NCBI GenBank assembly: GCA_031426435.1
Contig: JANPLH010000396.1
Coordinates: 1-30,540 of the forward strand
DNA: 30,540 nt
DNA from: UBA6168 sp031426435
GTDB taxonomy: Bacteria; Bacteroidota; Bacteroidia; Chitinophagales; Saprospiraceae
Direction: 5' to 3'
Positions 14,800 through 24,400 of the stretch are shown piece by piece. The position numbers and the translations under genes are program-made. Each line of letters opens with the position of its first letter. Positions within the stretch are counted from its first letter, which is position 1. The notes under the pieces are model-generated. The model did no database searches. It was not told the origin of the DNA and worked only from the letters and a program-made list of their open reading frames with translations.

Positions 14800-15741
14800 T
14801 TACAAAATGAAGACTGGGGTAATCTTTTGATTGTTCAATATAGTTTGGGTTCCCTCCCAATCCCTCGTCATACCCAGCACAAAACCGCCGCCACCAGCGC
14901 CGCAGACCTTTAGTTTGAATAGGTCAGACTCCAAGCTGTTCGCCCACAGCTTGCGGTACTTCACCGGGATAAGCCCCCGCAGGAATCTATACTGGAACAA
15001 TCCGATCGCTCCAAAATAATGGTAAACCGCTGCCGAATCGCCCTTTAAAAAACTGAAAATAGCGCCGTGAACGTCTGGCATCAAGGAGAACGATATACGG
15101 GCTGATAGCGTCATCCCTTTTGATTGTTTCAAAAAGTATTCAATAAATGGCGTCGCTTGCCGCTGTATGCCCGTATCGAGCAAGAAGATGGTATAGCTCC
15201 CCTTTTTCGGAGCATCGCCTCCGGCAATGTGCTGGATGTTGCTTCGCAATTTCACCACCAGAGCGCCTTCCTCACCGCCGAGCAGCACGGGCTTTTGTAG
15301 GTAGCATACCAATGGGTCGGTGCCGCTGCTCGTGCCATGAAAAAATGCCTCCATTTGCGCCAGCGCCTTTTTTAAGTCAACAATGGGAAATTCTCTGCTT
15401 TCCATCACCCAATGCTTTAAAACACCCGCAACCAAAGCTCCCGAACTCCCCGCACCATATCCCGTTGGGATATTCGACTCGAACACCAAGCCCTCCTTCA
15501 AAGCCTTTTTGAAAGCAGCAACGTCCAGTTTTATCATCAGCTCGCCCCGTTGCTGCAAATTGTCGAGGTAATCGGCGAACTGGGGGAGTTGCTGCTGCCG
15601 GGCGGCCAAGGCTTCGGGATTGAGCTGTGGGGCATACGCCCATTTACCCGAAAACATAGGCAATGGTACGGCCAAGGCGTGTGAACCAAGGTTGACGGTA
15701 TGCTCGCCGAAAAGGAGAAGTTTGGCAGGATAGATTGTCAT
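14800..15741 (-). CDS. GHMP kinase, probably mevalonate kinase
   Basis: 313 aa from the ATG at 15741. It begins with the family N-terminus (YPAKLLLFGEHTVNLGSHA). It has the ATP-binding motif PTGYGAGSSGALV near residues 95-107 and the C-terminal GHMP motif KVCGAGGGGFVLG near 285-297. EAFFHGTSSGTDPLVCYL near 130-147 resembles the substrate-side motif of mevalonate kinase (H-G-x-x-S-G-x-D). It would phosphorylate mevalonate in isoprenoid synthesis, a route used by part of the Bacteroidota. No other mevalonate gene is next to it, so another GHMP substrate is possible. It converges with the AsmA-like gene with only 7 nt between the stop codons. Confidence 0.75.
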   Translation of the reverse strand: MTIYPAKLLLFGEHTVNLGSHALAVPLPMFSGKWAYAPQLNPEALAARQQQLPQFADYLDNLQQRGELMIKLDVAAFKKALKEGLVFESNIPTGYGAGSSGALVAGVLKHWVMESREFPIVDLKKALAQMEAFFHGTSSGTDPLVCYLQKPVLLGGEEGALVVKLRSNIQHIAGGDAPKKGSYTIFLLDTGIQRQATPFIEYFLKQSKGMTLSARISFSLMPDVHGAIFSFLKGDSAAVYHYFGAIGLFQYRFLRGLIPVKYRKLWANSLESDLFKLKVCGAGGGGFVLGMTRDWEGTQTILNNQKITPVFIL

Positions 15742-15761
15742 TCGATGAAAACTGAAAAAAG

Positions 15762-15796
15762 CAAAGGTAAAAGTCTGCCGGGTTCTGCTACTTTTG
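15762..15796. promoter_or_regulatory. Paired divergent -7 boxes
   Basis: In the 85-nt gap between the kinase and oxidoreductase genes, TACCTTTG on the minus strand (15769-15762) and TACTTTTG on the plus strand (15789-15796) each fit TAnnTTTG. Neither has a TTTG at the usual -33 spacing. They probably start the two divergent transcripts. Confidence 0.45.
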
Positions 15797-15826
15797 CTTT
15801 TCGACAAACCCTTATTATTTCAAAAA

Positions 15827-16840
15827 ATGCAACGAAAAATCTATCGCCTTAAAGCGGGCAATATCAATAACCTTAAACTCACCAGCGACGAGTTGCCGGA
15901 ACCCAGCCCAAAGGAGGTGACCGTAGAGGTAAGGGCCATCGGCCTCAACTTTGCCGACGTGTCCGTCATCATGGGCCTGTACAGCGCCACGCCCAAGGGC
16001 CAGTTCACGCCGGGGCTAGAGGTGTCCGGGGTGGTGGTAAAGGTGGGCAACGAGGTGAAATCGGCAAAGGTCGGCGACCGTGTGATGGCTGTTTGCCGAT
16101 TTGGGGGCTATGCCACCCACCTCAACATGGGCGAACAGTACGCCATGCCGATGCCCGAAGGCTGGACTTTCGAGGAAGGGGCGGCGTACCTCGTGCAGGT
16201 GCTCACGGCCTTCTATGCGTTGCGCCCGCTGGGCAATTTGCAGCCGGGGCAGATCGTGCTTATCCACAGTGCTGCGGGAGGCACGGGCATCTTCGCCAAC
16301 CGCCTTGCGAAGCGAATGGGTGCTACCACCATCGGCACAGTGGGCAGCACGGCCAAACTTGATATATTGAAACAAGAGGGCGTGGACTTCCCTATCGTGC
16401 GTGACGAGAACTTTTTCCCCAACCTCGATAAAATACTGAAAGACAGGGAGTTGAACCTGATTTTGGAAACCAATAACGGTAAAATCCTCATGGGTGACTT
16501 CAAGCGCTTGGCCCCGATGGGACGCAGCGTCGTCTATAGCGCCGCAGATTTCATCACGCACGGCAACCGCCCGAACCTGTTCAAAATCATCTGGAAATAC
16601 CTGCGCCGCCCGCTGATAGACCCGATGAAACTGACCGACGGCAACCGGGGCATGTTGGGCTTCAACCTCATTTACCTTTATGAAAAATCGCAGCTGCTCC
16701 ATCAGTACGTGCAGGAAATCAAGGAACTGAACATCGGCAAGCCGAGGGTGGGCCACGTGCTGACATTTGACAATCTGCCCAATGCGGTGCGGCTGCTCCA
16801 ATCTGGCAAAACAACTGGCAAGGTCATTGTAAAACTTTGA
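15827..16840 (+). CDS. Zinc-free MDR oxidoreductase (quinone oxidoreductase-like)
   Basis: 337 aa from ATG 15827. It belongs to the medium-chain dehydrogenase/reductase superfamily. Residues ~25-120 form the GroES-like catalytic domain (EVTVEVRAIGLNFADVSVIM, PGLEVSGVVVKVG, VGDRVMAVCRFGGYA). Residues ~125-270 form the NAD(P)H-binding Rossmann fold with IHSAAGGTGIFANRLAKRMG. The Cys/His zinc ligands of alcohol dehydrogenases are absent, which places it with quinone oxidoreductase/VAT-1-like enzymes that reduce quinones or enals with NADPH. It heads a tight operon with the next two genes (gaps of 6 nt and a 4-nt overlap). Confidence 0.88.
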   Translation: MQRKIYRLKAGNINNLKLTSDELPEPSPKEVTVEVRAIGLNFADVSVIMGLYSATPKGQFTPGLEVSGVVVKVGNEVKSAKVGDRVMAVCRFGGYATHLNMGEQYAMPMPEGWTFEEGAAYLVQVLTAFYALRPLGNLQPGQIVLIHSAAGGTGIFANRLAKRMGATTIGTVGSTAKLDILKQEGVDFPIVRDENFFPNLDKILKDRELNLILETNNGKILMGDFKRLAPMGRSVVYSAADFITHGNRPNLFKIIWKYLRRPLIDPMKLTDGNRGMLGFNLIYLYEKSQLLHQYVQEIKELNIGKPRVGHVLTFDNLPNAVRLLQSGKTTGKVIVKL

Positions 16841-16846
16841 TAACCA

Positions 16847-17095
16847 ATGAAATACAAAACCATTTTCGTGGATGCGCCCATTTCAAAGGGGAAAGCTACT
16901 TGGGGAGTTACGATTGAGGAAACCAACGGCGACCAGCTCGCAAGGGACATACAGGCAACCGTTTTGGAGAATGATTTGGCCGGTTATGACCTAACGCAAA
17001 CCATTCCCGTTATATCTTCAAAAACAATCTCTGGTGCCTATGCCTATTCACTCACGACGGGCGTAATTTTGATTTTTAAACAGAAAAATCCATGA
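16847..17095 (+). CDS. Small conserved-looking protein in the oxidoreductase operon (possibly DUF4177-like)
   Basis: 82 aa, starting 6 nt after the oxidoreductase stop and overlapping the next start as ATGA, which suggests translational coupling. It reads as a compact alpha/beta fold: KYKTIFVDAP, then helix DQLARDIQATVLENDLAGYD, then strands TQTIPVISSKT and YAYSLTTGVILIFKQ. The helix-then-GYDL...TIPV...GVILIFK order resembles DUF4177-type proteins. I cannot assign a function. Confidence 0.7.
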   Translation: MKYKTIFVDAPISKGKATWGVTIEETNGDQLARDIQATVLENDLAGYDLTQTIPVISSKTISGAYAYSLTTGVILIFKQKNP

Positions 17096-17538
17096 TTTCT
17101 TTCCGCTGCAAACCCTTCTACGAACTGACCGCACCTCAGCTCTATGCGATTATGGCGCTGCGCCAGGAAGTGTTCGTCGTGGAGCAAAACTGCGCCTACC
17201 TTGATGCCGACGGCAAGGACCTCAAGGGCTACCACCTAACCGGCCACGACGACGACGGCAAGCTCGTGGCCTACGCCCGGCTGCTCCCCAAGGGCGTTTC
17301 CTACGATAATTTCGTGTCTATTGGGCGGGTCGTCACCTCCCCTGCCGTGAGGGGTAGCGGTGCAGGCCAGGCACTGATGAAAGAAGCATTGAACTGCATG
17401 GAGGCGCTTTTTCCCGGTGAAAGCATCAAGATTGGCGGCCAGAGCTACCTACGAAATTTTTACGAAAGCTTCGGATTCGTTGTCAGCGGGGATGAGTACC
17501 TGGAGGACGATATTCCGCACCTGCCCATGGTGAGGTAG
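17092..17538 (+). CDS. elaA: ElaA-family GNAT N-acetyltransferase
   Basis: 148 aa, single GNAT domain. ElaA hallmarks are ALRQEVFVVEQNCAYLDADG near residues 22-41 and YARLLPKG near 62-69. The acetyl-CoA-binding VRGSGAGQALMKEAL is near 84-98, and IGGQSYLRNFYESFGF near 111-126. It transfers an acetyl group to an unknown acceptor. It overlaps the preceding small gene by 4 nt (ATGA). The operon ends in a convergent gap with no obvious hairpin. Confidence 0.9.
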   Translation: MISFRCKPFYELTAPQLYAIMALRQEVFVVEQNCAYLDADGKDLKGYHLTGHDDDGKLVAYARLLPKGVSYDNFVSIGRVVTSPAVRGSGAGQALMKEALNCMEALFPGESIKIGGQSYLRNFYESFGFVVSGDEYLEDDIPHLPMVR

Positions 17539-17602
17539 CCTGAGGCTTCATAGCCCAATTGCCCTTTCTTACGTTCCAAGTCAAGTTAATTTGGGTATAA
17601 AA

Positions 17603-17968
17603 CTAGCACTGAAGAATGAGCGCTGGCTGGCTCGGTTCGGTGCGAGCGGCTTGGAGCGCTTGCCATTCTTGTATGATAGCGCTGATGTACTGCTCCAATT
17701 TGTCGGTAGGCGTATGCTCCGGCAAGGTGTTCAGGATGGAAACGATGACGAGTTTAAGGCCCTGCTCGGGGTTTTCGGCAAAGGCTTTGCGGGTGAGGTC
17801 AACGACGGCTTCTGCTTTCCGCCGCCAGAACTTTGGGGAGTGGATTTTGCCCTGGGCGAAGAGGTCAAATATCCTTCTCTCCTCCGGAGTAAACAAATGG
17901 GCAGTTTCTGGAGTGTAAACCAGAACATCTGCTGTGGACAATTTTTTATCAATTAATTCCTTCTCCAT
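17603..17968 (-). CDS. Small helical protein of unknown function, paired with a DUF6934-like gene
   Basis: 121 aa with no signal peptide or membrane segment. The composition is mostly helix-forming (FTPEERRIFDLFAQGKI, FWRRKAEAVVDLTRKAFAE, LEQYISAIIQEWQALQAA). No family is recognised. It starts 23 nt after the DUF6934-like gene on the same strand, so the two form a likely operon. The small-protein/small-protein arrangement recalls toxin-antitoxin or immunity pairs, but nothing in the sequence proves this. Confidence 0.65.
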   Translation of the reverse strand: MEKELIDKKLSTADVLVYTPETAHLFTPEERRIFDLFAQGKIHSPKFWRRKAEAVVDLTRKAFAENPEQGLKLVIVSILNTLPEHTPTDKLEQYISAIIQEWQALQAARTEPSQPALILQC

Positions 17969-17991
17969 TGTGATATAAATTGAAGCACAAG

Positions 17992-18429
17992 TTAACCTTT
18001 CTTGCGCTGTATTTCAAATTTATAGTAGTGCCTATTCGGCTGAAAAACCTCACGCTGCCCATCAACATAGCCGAACAAGTTTAGGTTTTCAACGATTTCG
18101 TCATGCTTTCTGTTCAGTATCCTATTGTAAAGGCGCAAACGTCTTTCATCAATTGCTTCAATTTCAAGAATGGCATTCTGGTAGTTGTCGAAGAATCGGT
18201 ATGTGGCTTCTGCAACCGTAGAAATTGTTTTCAGAATATCAAAGTTATTGGTTACAACCGAATCTGAAAACACCCCATCCACAAAATCGCCAAAAGCAAG
18301 GTTATACCTTTGCTCTCCAATTTCTTCAAATTCTACCAACTTGAAAACCAGGCCTTTCTTACCAAAACTACGGAAAAGAAATTTACGGTTGTCGTTGAAG
18401 CCCCTCAATGGATAATGTTCCCTAATCAT
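17992..18429 (-). CDS. DUF6934-like protein
   Basis: 145 aa. The pattern AFGDFVDGVFSDSVVTNN (residues ~47-64), FDILKTISTVAEATYRFF (~64-81) and ERRLRLYNRIL (~97-107) matches what I recall of the Bacteroidota family DUF6934, whose function is unknown. There is no signal peptide. The gene is more AT-rich than the peptidase gene upstream, and it begins 32 nt after that gene's stop. It may therefore be expressed from the peptidase transcript or have been inserted behind it. The 121-aa gene follows. Confidence 0.65.
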   Translation of the reverse strand: MIREHYPLRGFNDNRKFLFRSFGKKGLVFKLVEFEEIGEQRYNLAFGDFVDGVFSDSVVTNNFDILKTISTVAEATYRFFDNYQNAILEIEAIDERRLRLYNRILNRKHDEIVENLNLFGYVDGQREVFQPNRHYYKFEIQRKKG

Positions 18430-18461
18430 AGTATGCCCTTTTGAAATAGCCCGTCAAAAAA

Positions 18462-19847
18462 CTAACCTCTCAACGCCTCTACCTCCTCCACCGTCTTCGG
18501 CACGGGCCGCCCCAAAACTTTGTGTCCATCGTTGGTCACCAGTACATTGTCTTCGATGCGGATGCCGCCAAATGAGCGCCAATCTTTTAGCGCCCCATAG
18601 TTGATGAAATCGGTGAACTTGCCCTCGGCCTCCCATTGGTCCATCAGTTCGGGGATGAAATAGAGGCCCGGCTCCACCGTCAGCACAAAGCCCGGCTCCA
18701 AGGCCCGGCCCAAGCGCAGGTAGGCAGTACCGAACTGTGTGCTGCGCTGCACCTCATCGGAGTAGCCCACGTGGTTTTCGCCCAAGTCCTCCATGTCATG
18801 TACATCGAGGCCAATCATGTGGCCGAGGCCGTGCGGGAAGAAGAGGGCATGGGCGCCTTGTGCCACGGCCTCTTCGAGGTCGCCCTTCATCAGGCCCAGT
18901 GATTTCAAGCCCTCGGCCATGCGGCGGGCGGCGGCGAGGTGGACTTCCTTGTAGGTGATGCCGGACCGCAGCGAGGCGATGGCGCTTACCTCGGCGTCCA
19001 ACACAATGTTGTAAACATCCTTCTGGCGTTGGGTAAAACGCTTGTCCACAGGGCAGGTGCGGGTCAGGTCGCCGGCATAGTGCAGGTGCGTTTCAGCGCC
19101 ATGATCGCCGAGCAGCAATTGGCCACTTTGCAGGGTATTGTAGTGGTGGTGGTTGTGGAGCACCTGCCCATTGATGGTCATGATGATGCCATAGGCCAGC
19201 GCACCGCCCATGCCCGTGGCGATGCCCGCAGCGATGCCCGCCAGTTCTGACTCTTTTTTGCCGACGGCGGCAGCCTTCATCACGGCCACTTGCATGGCCC
19301 CGCTAATGTCCACGGCCCGTTCCATCTCTGACACCTCCTCCGCCGACTTATGAGAGCGCTGCGCCACAATGGCTTTTATCAGCGGCACCGAGGCATTGCC
19401 TTTTAGCTGCGCAACGGGCTGGCCAAGTATTTCCGACAAGAGAATCATATTGTCGTGGCGGTATGGTGGCGTGAAGTGGACCGTGCGGCCTTGCTCCAAC
19501 GTTTTTTTGATAAAACCAGCTAAGTCACTGAATGGCAATGTTTTGTGTACACCCACGCTGTGTGCTTGCTCCGCAATGGTCGGCAGCGGGCCGGTCCAGA
19601 CCACGTCTTCCATCGTCAGTTCGTCGCCGAAGATGATGTCCTCGTTGGCGTCCACATCCAGCACGGCGGCGAGGTTGGGCTGGTCGAGGCCGAAGAAGTA
19701 GAGGAAATTACTGTCCTGCCGAAAGTGATAGGTGTTGGCGGGATAGTTCATTGGGGCTTCGTTGTTGCCGAGGATGAGGACGAGGCCGGAGCCAACGTCC
19801 TTGCGAAGGCGCTCACGGCGTGCGGTGTAGATGGTTGATGAAAACAT
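18462..19847 (-). CDS. pepP: Xaa-Pro aminopeptidase (M24B)
   Basis: 461 aa from the ATG at 19847. It removes N-terminal residues that precede proline. The N-terminal creatinase-like domain (residues ~1-165) includes YHFRQDSNFLYFFGLDQPN. The C-terminal pita-bread domain keeps the metal ligands: Asp in LLLGDHGAE, Asp in AGDLTRTCPV, His in HGLGHMIGLDVHD, Glu in TVEPGLY and Glu in IRIEDNVLV. No signal peptide is seen, so it is cytoplasmic. The gene lies just downstream of the susCD terminator on the same strand. Functional linkage to peptide uptake is conceivable but unproven. Confidence 0.93.
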   Translation of the reverse strand: MFSSTIYTARRERLRKDVGSGLVLILGNNEAPMNYPANTYHFRQDSNFLYFFGLDQPNLAAVLDVDANEDIIFGDELTMEDVVWTGPLPTIAEQAHSVGVHKTLPFSDLAGFIKKTLEQGRTVHFTPPYRHDNMILLSEILGQPVAQLKGNASVPLIKAIVAQRSHKSAEEVSEMERAVDISGAMQVAVMKAAAVGKKESELAGIAAGIATGMGGALAYGIIMTINGQVLHNHHHYNTLQSGQLLLGDHGAETHLHYAGDLTRTCPVDKRFTQRQKDVYNIVLDAEVSAIASLRSGITYKEVHLAAARRMAEGLKSLGLMKGDLEEAVAQGAHALFFPHGLGHMIGLDVHDMEDLGENHVGYSDEVQRSTQFGTAYLRLGRALEPGFVLTVEPGLYFIPELMDQWEAEGKFTDFINYGALKDWRSFGGIRIEDNVLVTNDGHKVLGRPVPKTVEEVEALRG

Positions 19848-19913
19848 GGTGGTTTTATTTTTACAATGATCCGTAAAGAAAATGATAATCCATTTGCCCA
19901 CAAACTAAAAAAC

Positions 19914-19945
19914 AAGCGGCTGACCCATTGCTGGGCCAGCCGCTT
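19914..19945 (-). terminator. Terminator of the susCD operon
   Basis: On the minus strand AAGCGGCTGGCCCA pairs with TGGGTCAGCCGCTT (one mismatch, 4-nt loop) and is followed by a T-rich GTTTTTTAG. It separates susCD from the peptidase gene. Confidence 0.88.
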
Positions 19946-19981
19946 ATATTTTGTGCTAAGGGAAATATGCTTCGTTAATGA

Positions 19982-21412
19982 TTAGAAGCGGTCCCAGAAC
20001 AACCTAGTGAGAACATCGTCACCACCTATTGCGGCAGCGGCAGCGTTGTAGTTGGCTGCGTTCAGCGTCTGCTCCTGTACCGGATAGACGAGGCGAACTG
20101 GAATATCCGAAATAGCCTGTGCGGGAGCAACCAAAACTGGATAGTCCAACCTCCTCCACTCTGTCCATGCCTCAAAGCCACGGTTGTACAATGCGATCCA
20201 TTTCTGCGTCCCAATTTTCTGTTTCCAGTCACCTTCAGCAGTAGCATAGGCCACTTCAGGCTGTGCAAGGTAAGCATCTATTTCTGCTGCTGGCACATGC
20301 CAGTATTCCATTGAAGCCCGAATCCCTGCTTCATAATAAGCTGCAGCATCGCCATCAATGAAACCACGCTCGACAGCCTCGGCCAATAGGAAGTTGCCTT
20401 CTGCGGCATCAAAGAGGATGGCCTCATAGTCGGCGGCAGTGATGCGGTCGTTCGGCTTGGAATAGGTAGCGTAATTGTTGTTCTCCCCGTAAATGCCACC
20501 AGAATAGGCACCGTCAGCGTCGGTGGTGAAGTAGTAAGGTACACGAGGGTCGTTAAGGTCGTTCATGATATCAACGATAGTGTTGGCAGCCACATCGTCT
20601 TTGCGGCCGCTTTGAACGAGGTTTACCCAAACCGGGTTGGTGTTTGGTGGTCCAGCAAGATACTGGAAATAAACATTGTCGTCATTGTCGGTAATAACAT
20701 CGCCTGCAACTTTGCTAATGATACCGCTGGCCTTGCCAGCGTCATGGTCTGCAATGATCATGGCCAAGCGGGCCTGAAGTGACTTGCCGAATTTTTTCCA
20801 GCGAGCCATGTCGCCACCGAAGATGATGTCACTGGTGCCAAATCCTCCTGCGCTTTCATCTATGGAGTTGATTGCATTGTCCAATCGGTTCAGCAGGTCG
20901 TCGTAAACGGTGGCTGCATCGTCATACTTGGGCAATGCGTTTTCGAAGTCCAACGCTTCCGAGTAGGGGATGTCGCCAAAAGTGTTCACCAAAGTAGCAT
21001 AAGCATAAACGTTCATGATTTCTATGCTAGCGTTCTGGTTGGTCTTCACCACTGGCGGGAAGAATGCATCATCTTGGTCTGGAACCAGGCTTTGTGCCTC
21101 TTTCAGGTTCTTTAGCACGTTGACATAAATGGAATTCCAAAAATTCTGTGGAATTGGACGCGTGGCGATGTCGTAATTGACTTCGTCAATATAAGTCGTT
21201 TCGGTCCAATACTGGGCGAGGTAACGAAATATATTCGCATTGACGTCCGGCGTGGTGATGATATCCACCATCCTCTTTTGGGCAGTGGTGAACAATGCCC
21301 CCGGTGCCACCGCTGAGGGTTTCTTCTTGTCCACGTTCAAGTCCCCAAAATCCTTGTCGCAGGAGGTGAGGACGAATGACGCGGTTATGAGCAAAAACAA
21401 TATTTTTTTCAT
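19982..21412 (-). CDS. SusD/RagB-family outer-membrane nutrient-binding lipoprotein
   Basis: 476 aa from the ATG at 21412. The N-terminus is a lipoprotein signal (MKKILFLLITASFVLTSC) with the lipobox Cys at residue 18. The body fits the SusD-like type 2 family: TTAQKRMVDIITTPDVN, RYLAQYWTETTY and NFWNSIYVNVLKNLKEAQ near the N-terminus, and AAEGNFLLAEAVERGF with WIALYNRGFEAWTEWRR in the C-terminal half. It forms the lid that captures substrate over the SusC channel. The in-frame extension to 21472 would be translated through a hairpin and is rejected. The substrate is unknown. Confidence 0.92.
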   Translation of the reverse strand: MKKILFLLITASFVLTSCDKDFGDLNVDKKKPSAVAPGALFTTAQKRMVDIITTPDVNANIFRYLAQYWTETTYIDEVNYDIATRPIPQNFWNSIYVNVLKNLKEAQSLVPDQDDAFFPPVVKTNQNASIEIMNVYAYATLVNTFGDIPYSEALDFENALPKYDDAATVYDDLLNRLDNAINSIDESAGGFGTSDIIFGGDMARWKKFGKSLQARLAMIIADHDAGKASGIISKVAGDVITDNDDNVYFQYLAGPPNTNPVWVNLVQSGRKDDVAANTIVDIMNDLNDPRVPYYFTTDADGAYSGGIYGENNNYATYSKPNDRITAADYEAILFDAAEGNFLLAEAVERGFIDGDAAAYYEAGIRASMEYWHVPAAEIDAYLAQPEVAYATAEGDWKQKIGTQKWIALYNRGFEAWTEWRRLDYPVLVAPAQAISDIPVRLVYPVQEQTLNAANYNAAAAAIGGDDVLTRLFWDRF

Positions 21413-21451
21413 AAGTCGAAATTTTTTTAAAGACAGTTGGGAAAGGTTTTG

Positions 21452-21470
21452 GAACATCGTAACGATGTTC
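21452..21470 (-). repeat. Short hairpin between susC and susD
   Basis: GAACATCG-TAA-CGATGTTC is a perfect 8-bp stem with a 3-nt loop in the 80-nt gap between the susC stop and the susD start. There is no following T-run. It may slow 3'-5' decay of the susC part or set the ratio of the two proteins. Confidence 0.5.
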
Positions 21471-21492
21471 ATTTTTCCTTCGAAACCGCTAT

Positions 21493-24400
21493 TTAGAATT
21501 TAACGTTTAAGTTGACGCCAAAAGTGCGTACCGTAGGATAGCTGCCTACCTGATAGCCTTGCACGTTGCCAGCGCTCAAGCCGTCTTCTGGGTCGGCATA
21601 AGGCAAGTTTTTGTGAATGATCCACAAGTTGCGGCCATAAATTCCAATAGAGGCACCCTTGATGACATTAGCCCCAGTGAACATGCGCTGCGGAAAATTG
21701 AAGTTTAGCGTGGCTTCACGCAATTTTACGAAGCTGGCATCATAAACGAAACCTGCTGCTGGATTGCGGCGATAGCCAAAAATCCCGAAATTGGTTGCGT
21801 CATAGCGGGTCGTGTTGGGCGTCCCGTCTGCCATTACGCCTTCCACGATGATTCCACCACCCTCGGCGAGCGGTGCGCGAACTTCATTGCCAAGGTCGTT
21901 GTTGCCGGCAGTGGATTCAGATTCGCCTGTTGCGAGACCATAGTATTGGTCCAGTGAGAACACGTCACCACCTTTTCTCACATCAATCAAGAAGCTGAAG
22001 GAAAAATTACCTACATTGAAACTGTTGTTTATACCACCCGTCCAATCTGGGTTAATGTTCCCAATGATCTCATCTGAAGTAGGTGAGAAAGCGTAGTAGG
22101 CAAGTCCTGAAGCAGTAAGCCTGACCACTTTGTCGTTTTCGCCATTATCCCTTTCCCCATTTCCGTTGGCGTCATAGTAAACAAAGTTTTGACCCTTGAT
22201 GGTACCGTAAGGTTCGCCCACGGCTGCGTTGATGGAGACACCGCCCTGCATGGAGGCAATCTGTAGGTTTTGAATGTCACCACCCAAGTTGAGCACTTCG
22301 TTGCGGTTGCGGGCCCAGTTCACGTCCATGCGCCATTTTAACTTGGGGGTGTTTATTGGGCGAAGGAACATCTGTACTTCCCATCCTCTGTTTTCCACAT
22401 CACCAGCGTTGATGAACTTGGCACTGTAGCCCGTCGCCCTCGAAACCGATGCAGATAGGATTTGGTCAACGGTGTTCATCTTATAGTAAGTGATGTCGAA
22501 GCCCAGTTTGTCCTTCAAGAATCGCAGTTCCAAACCAGCCTCGTAGCTCTTGGTACGTTCCGGTTTAAGATCTGGGTTGTTTTTTACTGATACGGCATTG
22601 TTGGGAGCTGTGGGGGTAGGAGGTGTTGAAACCGATGCAGTTGGAGCCTCGCCAAACGCAGTGCCCAAGTTGTAAACATCGTTCACGCTGCCCCAAGGTG
22701 CTGTGTTGCCCACCTCTGCATAATTAAGGCGCAGTTTACCGAAAGTGAACAGGTCACTAGCGCCGAGAAACCTTGAGAAAATGATGCCGAGCGAAGCAGA
22801 AGGATAATAATAGATATTGTTGCCGGCTGGCAAGGTCGAGCTTTGGTCGCGGCGAGCGGCAACGTCGAGGATGGCCCATCCATCATAGACAAGTCCTGCT
22901 TGCGCGAAAACGCCATCCACCTCAATATCTTCTTGTACTTCCAAGGGTGCTTCAATAGCGTTCTTGGAGTTCGTCAACGAGTATAGGCCCGGCAAGGAAA
23001 GCCCGCCATTTGTCACCGCACGTATAGAGGAAACCCCCTGCTTGCGGATATTGGTGCCCACCAGTGCGTTGAACTTCAGGTCGCTCGTCATTTGGATATT
23101 CTTGAACTGGCCCATCAGGTCGTAGTTCACTTCCTGATAGCTGCGGTTGAAGCGGGAATATTCCGAAACATCAATGCTGCCTACGGCTACGCGCTCTTCC
23201 TGTATCTCGCTATATTGGTCGAGTGATACGCGGCCAGTTATGTCGAACCAGTTGGTGAGGCTGTAGGTTGCCCCCAAATAACCGAAGTAACGGTTGCGGT
23301 GATCGGTCGAGTAGTTTTCATGCCGTACCCAGTAGATATTGTCCCAATAGATGGGAACGAGGGAAGTTGGGTCGGCCCAGTTCCATGTGACGTTTTGTTT
23401 GGTCCTGTTGTAGGCTGCCTCTTGGTCCTTCACGTCCACGTTCACCTGCCACCACTGCCGGAAACTGGTCATTTGGTTTTGGGCGTCGTAACCAGAGCCA
23501 TAGCGGCCAGTGCCATCTGTGGAAGTGAAATTGATGTTTGAGTACACCTTCAGCTTTTTCGTCAGGTTGTAGCCAGCGGCGAAGTTCACTAGGTTTTTGT
23601 TGATATTGCTGTTGGCCAAAATGCCCTTGTCCGTAGTATGGGTATAGCCAAGTTTGAAGTAGCCAAATTCGTTGCTGCCATCAATACTGACGTTGTTGTT
23701 GGTACCCACCGCCGTTTCAAAGTAAGTAGTTGGGTCGTTTTTGGCAGCCACCCAAGGCGTTGGCTTGCCAAAATTGGGTGAAGATGGGTCAAAAGCATCC
23801 CACTGATACACCAACAGGTTTGGGTCAAAGCGGGCACCCCATGATGCGTCTTCGCTCGTGGGCACTACAAGGTCATCCGTACCGTCGCCATTAATATCAC
23901 GGTAGAGGAATTGCCCCGTATTTGGGTCTTCGTAAAAGGCGCCATAACCGCCACCGTATTCATCCTGAAATTCAACAAAAGTGGTCTTGTCAATTTTCCC
24001 AAAGTTTACGCCAGTGTTTACGCTGACGCCAAGCCCCTTGCTTTTGCTGCCTTTCTTGGTGGTGATCATCACCACGCCGTTGGCAGCGCGTGAGCCGTAG
24101 AGCGCCGATGCGGCAGCACCCTTCAGCACCGTCACCGACTCAACATCGTCGGCATTGATGTCGTTGGCAGCGTTGCCGTAGTCATAGCCTCCACGCGCGG
24201 TCGTTTGGTTGCGGGTGTTGGTGGTGGCATTGTCAACAGGCACGCCATCAATCACGAACAGCGCCTGGTTGTCGCCCAAGAGCGACTTGGCACCCCGTAG
24301 CACGACGTTGGTGGAGCCGCCAAGGTTGTTGTTGCGCTTCACGTTCAAGCCAGCCACCTTTCCGCTCAGGGAGTTCACTACGTTGGCATCTCGGGTGGCG

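Noticed and set aside
21413..21472. Longer start for the SusD-like protein
   Set aside because: It would put 20 residues before a complete lipoprotein signal peptide and would include a hairpin.
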